The translations under genes were made by a program, and so were the position numbers. The notes beneath the pieces were generated by a model. That model was given only the letters and a program-made list of their open reading frames with translations, was not told where the DNA came from and ran no database searches. DNA of 14,729 nucleotides from Ga0074130 sp035565355 (GTDB taxonomy: Bacteria > Pseudomonadota > Gammaproteobacteria > Burkholderiales > Rhodocyclaceae): NCBI GenBank assembly GCA_035565355.1, contig DATMSM010000009.1, positions 1 through 14,729 on the forward strand, given 5' to 3'. This document shows, one piece after another, positions 7,360-13,462 of this stretch (position 1 is its first letter; each line of letters starts with the position of its first letter).

Positions 7360-8079
7360 CTAGCTTTTGAGTGCCGCCTTCTGTGCGGCGACAATCTGCG
7401 CGATGCCCTTGTCGCCAAGGAGCAGCATGGCATTCAGTTCATCGCGCGAAAACGGCGCGCCTTCCGCCGTGCCCTGCACCTCGACCATGCCGCCGTTGCC
7501 GGTCATGACGATATTCATGTCCGTATCGCAAGCCGAGTCTTCCGGGTAGTCGAGGTCAAGCACCGCTTGTCCGTCGACGATGCCGACCGAGACCGCGGCA
7601 ACAAAATCGCGCAAGGGATTGGCGGCCAGCTTGCCGGCCTTGACCAGGCCCTCGAAGGCGTCGTGGAGCGCCACACAGGCGCCGGTGATGGAAGCGCAAC
7701 GCGTGCCGCCGTCCGCCTGGATCACATCGCAGTCCAGCGTCACCTGGCGTTCGCCCAGTGCGGCAAGATCGGTGACGGCGCGCAGACTACGGCCGATCAG
7801 GCGCTGAATTTCCTGAGTGCGGCCGGTCTGTTTGCCGCGCGCCGCCTCGCGTGCGCTGCGCGTATGCGTGGAACGCGGCAGCATGCCGTATTCGGCGGTG
7901 ACCCAGCCCTGACCTTTGCCCTTGAGGAAGCCAGGCACGCCCTCTTCCACACTGGCGGTGCACAGCACCTTGGTATTGCCGAACTCGACCAGCACGCTGC
8001 CTTCGGCGTGCAGGGTGTAGTGGCGGGTGATCTTGAGGGTGCGCAGCTGGTCTGCGGCGCGGCCGGATTGACGAGTCAT
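7360..8079 (-). CDS. rph: Ribonuclease PH
   Basis: Phosphate-dependent 3'-to-5' exoribonuclease that trims tRNA precursors. The 239-residue protein aligns by eye over its full length with E. coli RNase PH: RHYTLHAEGSVLVEFG at 19-34, the TAEYGMLPRSTHTRSAREA block at 61-79, GRTQEIQRLIGRSLR at 86-100 with the phosphate-binding Arg, TLDCDVIQADGGTRCASITG at 114-133, EDSACDTDMN at 180-189 with catalytic Asp residues, and VEVQGTAEGAPFSRDEL at 199-215. The C-terminal helix AAQKAALKS is present, so unlike the E. coli K-12 frameshift allele it appears complete. CAGGA precedes the ATG at a normal distance. It is preceded by the PP2C gene (53-base gap holding a hairpin) and followed by the c-di-GMP gene. 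Confidence 0.98.
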   Translation of the reverse strand: MTRQSGRAADQLRTLKITRHYTLHAEGSVLVEFGNTKVLCTASVEEGVPGFLKGKGQGWVTAEYGMLPRSTHTRSAREAARGKQTGRTQEIQRLIGRSLRAVTDLAALGERQVTLDCDVIQADGGTRCASITGACVALHDAFEGLVKAGKLAANPLRDFVAAVSVGIVDGQAVLDLDYPEDSACDTDMNIVMTGNGGMVEVQGTAEGAPFSRDELNAMLLLGDKGIAQIVAAQKAALKS

Positions 8080-8109
8080 GGTGGGTCCTGTTTCCTGGTT
8101 AGATCGGCG

Positions 8110-8128
8110 CCGCCCTGTGGCAGGGCGG
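8110..8128 (-). other. Perfect 8-bp hairpin between the PP2C gene and rph
   Basis: CCGCCCTG (8110-8117) and CAGGGCGG (8121-8128) form a perfect GC-rich stem with a 3-base loop, 4 bases after the PP2C stop and 30 bases before the rph start. Reading in the gene direction no U-run follows (the next bases are CGCCGATCTAACC), so a standard intrinsic terminator is unlikely. It could stabilise the upstream mRNA end, or mark a processing or partial attenuation point between the signalling pair and the housekeeping genes. The structure is seen; the role is inferred. Confidence 0.45.
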
Positions 8129-8132
8129 ACGC

Positions 8133-9044
8133 CTAGTTTCTGATGGGTAGATTCTGCTTGATCGAGTTGCGGATCTCCTCGATCGCTTCCTCGATCTCGT
8201 TGTCGGAGAGCGGCGCGTTGGCGTTATGCATGCCGCCTTCCGGCGGCACGGTATAGACGTCCATGGGCATGGTCGGCATATCGCTATAGCAGATCAGCTC
8301 CTCGGCCTCGTCCTCCTCCCAATTGATGGCGATGACGGAGAGATTGTCGCTGCTCTTGCCGGCGCGCTGCTCGGCCTCGTCGAGCAGCCGCGGCACGCTG
8401 TTGAGTACATTGGTGTAGGCAAGCTGGGCGCAGATATCCTCTTCCAGCGGGCCCCACACACCGTCGGTGCACAACACAAGGATGTCGCCGTCCAGCATGG
8501 GTGTCTTGCGCGAGAAATCGATCTGCGGTTCCTGGGTGCCGCCCAGGCAGCTGAAGATGCGGTTGCGGGCCGGGTGGCGCCGCGCCTGCTCGGCGGTGAT
8601 GGAACCGCCGTCGACCATGGTCTGCACCAGAGAATGATCACGCGTCTGCGCCAGCACCTTGCCGTCACGCAGCAGATACAGGCGTGAATCGCCGACGTGC
8701 GCCCAGTAGGCAACATTGTTCTGCACCACGCAGACGACACAGGTCGTGCGCGGATTTTCCGGCATCTCCTGACGTTGTGCCTCGGCGACGATTTCGGCAT
8801 GCGCGCCCTCGATCGCCACCGACAGGAAGAACATCGGATCGGGCAGGTGCGGCCGCGCTTCGCGCTGGAACAGCGTGGTGATGTGATTGGTGGCGATCTG
8901 CGCCGCGACTTCGCCGCGCGCATGACCGCCCATGCCGTCCGCGACGATGAGCAGCAAGGTGTCGCGCGAGTAGCAGTAGGCAACGCGATCCTGATTGAGC
9001 TGGCGCGTGCCGATACGGCTTTCCTGATAGATCGTGAACTTCAT
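8133..9044 (-). CDS. PP2C-family (PPM) Ser/Thr protein phosphatase
   Basis: Metal-dependent cytosolic phosphatase of the Stp/PrpC group that removes phosphate from Ser/Thr residues. In 303 residues it shows all core motifs: NQDR (17-20), ADGMGGH (35-41), TTCVVCVV (100-107), HVGDSRLYLLRDG (116-128), QTRDHSLVQ (133-141), RIFSCLGG (162-169), CTDGVWGPL (192-200) and SSDNLSVI (231-238). The metal-ligand Asp set D19, D36, D194 and D233 is complete. Beyond the catalytic domain, residues 243-303 form an acidic tail (EEDEAEEL, later NEIEEAIEEIRNSI) with no recognisable fold and no membrane helix. The ATG at 9044 overlaps the kinase stop as ATGA with AAAGGG about 8 bases upstream, so the two are translationally coupled. 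The natural reading is that it opposes the adjacent kinase. Confidence 0.95.
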   Translation of the reverse strand: MKFTIYQESRIGTRQLNQDRVAYCYSRDTLLLIVADGMGGHARGEVAAQIATNHITTLFQREARPHLPDPMFFLSVAIEGAHAEIVAEAQRQEMPENPRTTCVVCVVQNNVAYWAHVGDSRLYLLRDGKVLAQTRDHSLVQTMVDGGSITAEQARRHPARNRIFSCLGGTQEPQIDFSRKTPMLDGDILVLCTDGVWGPLEEDICAQLAYTNVLNSVPRLLDEAEQRAGKSSDNLSVIAINWEEDEAEELICYSDMPTMPMDVYTVPPEGGMHNANAPLSDNEIEEAIEEIRNSIKQNLPIRN

Positions 9045-9985
9045 CGCCGCGCCCTTTCACGCAGGCGCCGGTTCAGCGTGGTCAGCCAGCTGTCGCGCAC
9101 GCTGTCTTCGGGCGCCTCAACCAGGCTCTTTTGCAGGGCAAACACGCTCATCGGTCGCTCCAGATAGTCGAGCTGCATGCACCAGTCTATGGTCTCCAGC
9201 AGCTGCAGGCTGTACTTGCCCTGCCAGCGCTGCACCGCAGGCACCAGAGTATCGTTCTTGAGGCGGTTGTTGGCGGCGGGCGGCGAAGCATGCGCAAGGC
9301 AGGCATACATGGTCGCGCCTATGCCGTAGATATCGGTCCAGGGGCCGAGCTGGTCCTGAGCCTCATACTGTTCAGGTGCGGCAAAGCCCGGCGTATAGGT
9401 CGGACGCAGTCCGGGGGCATCATTTTCCAGGGCCTGGCGCGCCGCACCGAAATCGAGCAACACCGGATTGCCATCCATGCGCAGATAGATATTGGACGGC
9501 TTGATGTCCAGATGCAGGAAGCGTTGCGCATGCACCTCGCGCAGCCCGTTCAACAAGCGCGAGAACACCACGCGGATGAACTTCTCGCTGACATTGCCGC
9601 GATGCTTCATGATGTGCTCGCGCAGGGTGCGGCCGCGCTCGTACTGCATCACCATGTACACGGTGGAGTTGGCGCGGAAGAAGTTCAGCACGCGCACCAC
9701 GTTCGGGTGGTTGAGGCGGGCCAGCGAACGGCCTTCCTCGAAGAAACACTTGAGACCGTGATTGAAGGCCGACAGGTGCTCTTCCTTGATGAGCGGCAGG
9801 ATGGCGCCTTCGCCGCGCAATGCCAACGTGTTGGGCAGATACTCCTTGATCGCCACCGGATTGTTTTCCGCATCATGCGCCAGGTACACGATGGAAAAAC
9901 CGCCGAGCGAAATCTGTCGCTCGATGCGGTACTGGTCGAGCTGAAAGCCCGGCGGCAATGGATGATTTATCTGCGTGATTGGCAT
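9041..9985 (-). CDS. Hanks-type Ser/Thr protein kinase, cytosolic
   Basis: The 314-residue protein is essentially a bare kinase domain, without the transmembrane helix or PASTA repeats of PrkC-type receptors. Motifs in order: a G-loop IERQISLGGFSIVYLA at 21-36 in which the first Gly is replaced by Ser26, VAIK with K47, the helix-C glutamate E84 in FFEEGRSLARL, HLDIKPSN at 158-165 with catalytic D160 and N165, DFG at 178-180 and APEQY at 203-207. The Arg of the usual HRD is Leu, so it is a non-RD kinase that may not need activation-loop phosphorylation. Catalytic residues are kept, so activity is expected. No Shine-Dalgarno sequence is visible before the ATG at 9985; an inverted repeat lies directly upstream. 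It is the first gene of the minus-strand run and overlaps the phosphatase gene by 4 bases. Substrates are unknown. Confidence 0.94.
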   Translation of the reverse strand: MPITQINHPLPPGFQLDQYRIERQISLGGFSIVYLAHDAENNPVAIKEYLPNTLALRGEGAILPLIKEEHLSAFNHGLKCFFEEGRSLARLNHPNVVRVLNFFRANSTVYMVMQYERGRTLREHIMKHRGNVSEKFIRVVFSRLLNGLREVHAQRFLHLDIKPSNIYLRMDGNPVLLDFGAARQALENDAPGLRPTYTPGFAAPEQYEAQDQLGPWTDIYGIGATMYACLAHASPPAANNRLKNDTLVPAVQRWQGKYSLQLLETIDWCMQLDYLERPMSVFALQKSLVEAPEDSVRDSWLTTLNRRLRERARR

Positions 9986-10190
9986 GGAGTGGTTCTGGCA
10001 GGCCTGCAGAACCGTAGCGGGCAGACGGAGGGCAAGGTACGCGGCACACAGGAACCGGATGTACTTGGGTACATAAGGATTCCGAGCACCGCTGAGGTTA
10101 TGTAACCCCGGCAGCCATACGTCCGCGCAGCAGGTAATGCAGGCCTTCCTTTATACTCGGGGCATTCTCCCATAAGCCGCCCCATTTGCC
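9986..10190. promoter_or_regulatory. Divergent kinase/yicC intergenic region with inverted repeats
   Basis: This 205-bp stretch separates two divergent genes and must hold both start regions. Three dyads are visible: GGTTCTG...CAGAACC at 9991-10013 around the palindrome GCAGGCCTGC, just upstream of the kinase start; ATGTAC-TTGG-GTACAT at 10059-10074; and GGTTA-TG-TAACC at 10096-10107. For yicC, TATACT at 10152-10157 is a good -10 match, but I see no convincing -35 at 16-18 bases. Neither gene has a recognisable Shine-Dalgarno sequence. No tRNA or credible small gene is present. Confidence 0.45.
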
Positions 10191-11069
10191 ATGATCCAAA
10201 GCATGACCGGCTACGCTGCCGGCACCCGCGACCTGGGCAGCGCCGTCCTCAGTATCGAACTGAAGAGCGTCAATTCCCGCTATTTAGACCTGGGTTTCCG
10301 CATGAGCGAGGATTTGCGCGCGCTCGAAATGCCCATTCGCGAACTGTTGTCTGCGCGCATCGCTCGCGGTAAGGTCGAATGCCGCGCCTATCTGCAGGCG
10401 CAAAATTCCGCCCCGCCCAAGGACGAAAAATCGGCCGCGCCCAACGCCGCCGTGATTGCCCGCCTGAGCCAACTGCAGGCCGGCGTGCTCGCCACGCTGC
10501 CCACGGCGCGCCCACTGTCGGTGCACGACATCCTGCGCTGGCCCGGCGTGCTGGCCGAGGACACGCTCCCGGCCGAGACCCTGCAGGCCGAAAGCCTGAG
10601 CCTACTCAAGGCGCTGCTGGATGAATTCAGCGCCACCCGCGAGCGCGAGGGCGACAAGCTCAAGACCGTGCTGCTGGAGATCGCCGCCCGCATGCGCGCC
10701 TGGGTGGCACAGGCCCAGCCCCTGCTGCCGCAGGCAGTGGCCGACTATCAGGACAGGCTGGCCACCAAGCTGCGTGAGGCAGTGGCCAATCTGGACGAGG
10801 ATCGCATCCGCCAGGAAGTCGGCGTCTTCGCCGCCAAGGTGGACGTTGCCGAGGAGCTGGCCCGCCTCAACACCCACCTCGACGAACTCGAGCGCGTGTT
10901 GAAGAAAGGTGGCGCAGTCGGCAAGCGCCTCGACTTCCTGATGCAGGAGCTCAACCGCGAAGCCAATACCCTGGCCTCCAAGTCCGTCTCTGCCGAGATC
11001 ACCGCCATCGCCCTCGATCTCAAACTCGCTATCGAGCAGATGCGCGAGCAGGTGCAGAACCTGGAGTAA
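10191..11069 (+). CDS. yicC: YicC-family endoribonuclease-type protein
   Basis: YicC/YloC family protein (DUF1732 at the C-terminus); in E. coli YicC has been linked to RNA cleavage, including turnover of the small RNA RyhB. The 292-residue length is normal. Landmarks are the N-terminal MIQSMTGYA (1-9), ELKSVNSRYLDL (23-34), RIARGKVE (56-63), the central EREGDKL (151-157), a helical region 165-240, and the C-terminal GKRLDFLMQELNREANTLASK (244-264) containing the family signature. The start is fixed by the family N-terminus although no Shine-Dalgarno sequence precedes it; a TATACT box 33 bases upstream suggests a short leader. In E. coli yicC also lies divergent to and near rph; here the kinase/phosphatase pair lies between. 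The gmk gene that often follows yicC in other bacteria is absent. Confidence 0.96.
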   Translation: MIQSMTGYAAGTRDLGSAVLSIELKSVNSRYLDLGFRMSEDLRALEMPIRELLSARIARGKVECRAYLQAQNSAPPKDEKSAAPNAAVIARLSQLQAGVLATLPTARPLSVHDILRWPGVLAEDTLPAETLQAESLSLLKALLDEFSATREREGDKLKTVLLEIAARMRAWVAQAQPLLPQAVADYQDRLATKLREAVANLDEDRIRQEVGVFAAKVDVAEELARLNTHLDELERVLKKGGAVGKRLDFLMQELNREANTLASKSVSAEITAIALDLKLAIEQMREQVQNLE

Positions 11070-11078
11070 ACGCGGGGC

Positions 11079-11118
11079 AGCCTGGCTGGGAGTCAGGCAC
11101 GGCTGGCGCCCAGGCTTT
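11079..11118 (+). terminator. Possible weak terminator after yicC
   Basis: AGCCTGG (11079-11085) can pair with CCAGGCT (11110-11116) and is followed by only a short T run. A competing smaller stem GCCTG/CAGGC (11080-11084 with 11094-11098) exists. The location, between the yicC stop and the convergent dehydrogenase stop, fits a terminator, but the long loop and short T tract make this weak. Confidence 0.3.
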
Positions 11119-11125
11119 CCCCCGG

Positions 11126-12241
11126 CTAAGGGGAGGGCTGCTGATAAGTGATGCGATAGATCGCCCCGGCGTGGTCGTCGGACACCAGCAGCGAACCGTC
11201 GGGCAGCACCAGTACATCGGCGGGACGGCCCCAGACCTTGTCGCCCTGCAACCAGCCGCTGGCAAAGGGCTCATAGGCGACCGCCTTGCCCTCCTTCAGC
11301 TTCACCAGCATGACGCGATAGCCGGCCTTCTTCGAACGGTTCCACGAGCCGTGTTCGGCAATAAAGATCTGCTGGCGATAGGCCGCCGGGAACTGCGTGC
11401 CGGTGTAGAAACGCATACCCAGCGCAGCGACGTGGGCGCCAAGCTGCTGCAGCGGCGCGACAAAATCCTTGCAGTTGCGCTGTTGCCCAACGTCTGGGTC
11501 GGCAATCGCATCGCCATGGCAGTAGGGATAGCCGAAATGCAGGCCAGCCCGCGGTGCGGCATTGAGTTCGTCCGGCGGCAGATCGTCGCCCATCATGTCG
11601 CGGCCGTTGTCGGTGAACCACAGGGTGCCGCTGCCCGGCTGCCAATCGAAACCCACCGTATTGCGCACCCCCCTCGCATAAGTCTCCAGGCCGCTGCCGT
11701 CCGGATTCATGCGCATGATGTTGGCAAAGCGCTGCGGATCCGGTGCACAGATATTGCAGGGTGCACCCACCGGCACATAGAGTTTGCCGTCCGGTCCAAA
11801 GGCGATGAACTTCCAGCCGTGATGCCGCTCCCGCGGCAAGGTGTCGATGACGATTTCGGGCCGGGGCGGCTGCGCCAGATTCCTTTCGATTGCGTCATAA
11901 CGCAGGATACGATCCACTGCGGACACATACAGACTGCCATTGCGGTAGGCCACGCCCACCGGCATGGCCAGGTCTGCGGCGATCTGGAATTGCTTGCTGA
12001 CCTTGTAGTCAGAGTCGAAGCTCAGGGCGGACACCGTGCCGGCGCGCATGGAGCCTACAAACAGCGTCCCGCCCTGCTGGGTCACGCGGCCCAGCGTCAT
12101 CTGGCGGGCATTGTCCACCCGCGCCCACAGCGCGATGTGGAAACCCGGCGGCAACTCGATCAGATCCAGAGGCAGCTTATCGTTCGCCGCAGCGGGCACG
12201 GTGAGAACACAAGCAAGTGTCATCATCAGTTTACGCAACAT
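11126..12241 (-). CDS. Secreted PQQ-dependent sugar (sorbosone) dehydrogenase-like protein
   Basis: The 371-residue protein begins with a signal peptide (MLRKLMMTLACVLTVPAAA, cleavage near residue 19), so it acts in the periplasm. The mature part is a six-bladed beta-propeller of the soluble glucose/sorbosone dehydrogenase type. Visible features are LPPGFHIALWA (30-40), the HHGWKFIAFGPDGKLYVPVG segment at 140-159 whose His matches the catalytic position in soluble PQQ glucose dehydrogenase, GVRNTVGFDW (191-200), a GLHFGYPYC region, MRFYTGTQFP near 276-285, EHGSWNRSKKAGYRV (296-310), GRPADVLVLPDGSLLVSDD (338-356) and GAIYRI at the end. Two Cys pairs (CNIC at 162-165; C241/C257) suggest disulphides. 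PQQ use and substrate are inferred from family. GGAG lies 6 bases before the ATG. No PQQ biosynthesis or cytochrome gene is adjacent. It diverges from the membrane protein gene. Confidence 0.88.
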   Translation of the reverse strand: MLRKLMMTLACVLTVPAAANDKLPLDLIELPPGFHIALWARVDNARQMTLGRVTQQGGTLFVGSMRAGTVSALSFDSDYKVSKQFQIAADLAMPVGVAYRNGSLYVSAVDRILRYDAIERNLAQPPRPEIVIDTLPRERHHGWKFIAFGPDGKLYVPVGAPCNICAPDPQRFANIMRMNPDGSGLETYARGVRNTVGFDWQPGSGTLWFTDNGRDMMGDDLPPDELNAAPRAGLHFGYPYCHGDAIADPDVGQQRNCKDFVAPLQQLGAHVAALGMRFYTGTQFPAAYRQQIFIAEHGSWNRSKKAGYRVMLVKLKEGKAVAYEPFASGWLQGDKVWGRPADVLVLPDGSLLVSDDHAGAIYRITYQQPSP

Positions 12242-12312
12242 GCTTCACTCCAGCGGTGTCGAAATCGCATCTTCGCATTGGACTGCGCTTTGCGCCCGGA
12301 ATTGCCCCCACT

Positions 12313-12348
12313 TTGCCAAAGGTGGCGAATCATCGACAATAGGCCTAT
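12313..12348 (+). promoter_or_regulatory. Candidate promoter with palindrome for the membrane-protein gene
   Basis: TTGCCA (12313-12318) and GACAAT (12335-12340) are separated by 16 bases and match the sigma-70 -35 and -10 hexamers at 5/6 and 4/6 positions. A perfect 10-base palindrome ATAGGCCTAT (12339-12348) overlaps the -10 end and the predicted transcription start, placing a possible repressor site there. It would give a leader of about 32 bases before the GTG at 12379. The rest of the 137-base divergent gap (12242-12378) shows only the GGAG ribosome site of the dehydrogenase gene. Confidence 0.4.
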
Positions 12349-12378
12349 GCCGACAACGCCTCGCCGCATTCAAGCATT

Positions 12379-12999
12379 GTGACGGAAGCCCTGCTCCTCT
12401 TCGCGGCGGTCTATCTGCTGCACCTGATTCCGATCTTCGCCCCGCCGACCTGGATGGCGATTGCGCTGATCGCCCTCAACCGGCCGGAACTCAATCCGTT
12501 CGCCGTCGCTGTGGTGGCCGCACTGGGCGCAAGCCTGGGGCGCATCACGCTGGCGCGCGGTGCCACGCATCTGGTGCGCGAACGCTGGATGAGCGCACGC
12601 ACGCGTGCCAATGTCGATGTCTTCGGCCAGATGATCGCCAGTCGGCGCAGCGCACGCTACAGCTTGCTGGCCCTGTATCTCTACAACCCGGCTTCCAACT
12701 TCCTTTTCATCGCGCACGGGCTGACCCGCCTGCCGCTCGCCATGATTGCCCTGCCCTTCCTGACCGGCCGCCTCGTCACCTATACCTTGTGGGGCATGGC
12801 GGCACAGGGCGTGGCACAGCAGTTCCGTCTGGAGGAACGCGACTGGGGCAGCTATCTCGGCGGCTATTTCATCTTCACTCAGTGCGTGCTGCTGCTCGCC
12901 CTGTGGCTGTTTACGCGGCTGGACTGGCGCGCCCTGCTGGAACACCGCCGCGTGCAGCTGATCCGGCACCGCGCACGGCACACCGACGAATCGTCCTAG
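12379..12999 (+). CDS. Small polytopic inner-membrane protein, possibly VTT/DedA-like
   Basis: The 206-residue protein has four or five hydrophobic stretches: about residues 4-33 (broken by Pro18 and PPTW), 38-58, 94-112, 114-142 and 160-180, with an Arg-rich loop at 67-93 and a basic C-terminal tail (HRRVQLIRHRARH). The pattern 'AVVAALGASLGRITLARG' followed by 'YLYNPASNFLFIAHGLTRLPLAMIALPFLTGRLVTYTLW', broken here as two motif blocks, loosely recalls the re-entrant loops and amphipathic helices of VTT (DedA/SNARE-associated) transport proteins. The match is weak, so the family call is tentative. The GTG start is forced: the frame is closed by TAG at 12340 and no other ATG/GTG/TTG lies between. 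No Shine-Dalgarno sequence is evident. It converges on the META lipoprotein gene with 21 bases between the stops, which hold a small GGGC/GCCC stem. Confidence 0.8.
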   Translation: MTEALLLFAAVYLLHLIPIFAPPTWMAIALIALNRPELNPFAVAVVAALGASLGRITLARGATHLVRERWMSARTRANVDVFGQMIASRRSARYSLLALYLYNPASNFLFIAHGLTRLPLAMIALPFLTGRLVTYTLWGMAAQGVAQQFRLEERDWGSYLGGYFIFTQCVLLLALWLFTRLDWRALLEHRRVQLIRHRARHTDESS

Positions 13000-13020
13000 C
13001 TGCGGGGCACTGGCCCTAAT

Positions 13021-13452
13021 TCATGGAGCGGCCGGGGCCCATTCGTAAATACCGCCGTCGGCCTGCAGCGTCAGGTACAGCTTGCCATCTTTCTGCAGAT
13101 AGCCGCGTACATGCGGCAGATCGCGCGCCAGGCGCGGCTCCAGCGAACCCGGCATGCACATGGCGCGGGTTGTGGCCAGCATGCCGAAGCTCAGACGGCC
13201 CGAGGTCGGCGTGGCGGCCTCGGCCTGCCAACTGCCGCTGCCGCGATTGCAGTCCAGGCGCAGACTGGCGCGGCCGTCCTTGCCGAAACTGAGCGTATAG
13301 CGCGCTGGGTCCGGCACACGGGTCGTGCCCTGCGCATCGTCCATGGACTGGATGCTGAGCAGTTGCCAATGACTGTTAGCGAGCGTTTCTCCCTGACCCG
13401 GAAGGCTGGCGCAGGCGCCCAGAAAAAGTACAACGGGAGTCAGGCGCAACAT
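13021..13452 (-). CDS. META-domain (HslJ-like) lipoprotein
   Basis: The 143-residue protein starts with a short lipoprotein signal ending in the lipobox LGAC (11-14, lipidated C14), which predicts membrane anchoring. The remainder is one META domain: ANSHWQLLSIQ (25-35), YTLSFGKDGRASLRLDCNRG (52-71) with the typical Cys-Asn turn, GRLSFGMLATTRAMCMPGS (85-103) which corresponds to the 'TRMAC' strand of the family, and KLYLTLQADGGIYEWAP at the end. C68 and C99 are placed as in HslJ. HslJ-type proteins are small outer-membrane or envelope proteins linked to heat shock and novobiocin resistance in E. coli; the biochemical role is not known. It sits 10 bases after the lysozyme-inhibitor-like gene, with an AGGCG ribosome site overlapping that gene's stop codon, so it is probably the last gene of the bioC operon. 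Confidence 0.88.
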   Translation of the reverse strand: MLRLTPVVLFLGACASLPGQGETLANSHWQLLSIQSMDDAQGTTRVPDPARYTLSFGKDGRASLRLDCNRGSGSWQAEAATPTSGRLSFGMLATTRAMCMPGSLEPRLARDLPHVRGYLQKDGKLYLTLQADGGIYEWAPAAP

Positions 13453-13462
13453 GACAACACGC

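Noticed and set aside
9967..10185. 72-codon minus-strand frame in the kinase/yicC gap
   Set aside because: No recognisable pattern or ribosome site, and it overlaps the kinase start and the yicC promoter region.
11119..11133. CCCC/GGGG stem at the dehydrogenase 3' end as a terminator
   Set aside because: The stem is only 4 bp and has no U tract on either strand.
12036..13019. 327-codon plus-strand frame covering the membrane-protein region
   Set aside because: Translation is low complexity (Arg/Ala/Pro rich) and overlaps both the dehydrogenase N-terminus and the hydrophobic, well-structured membrane protein frame.
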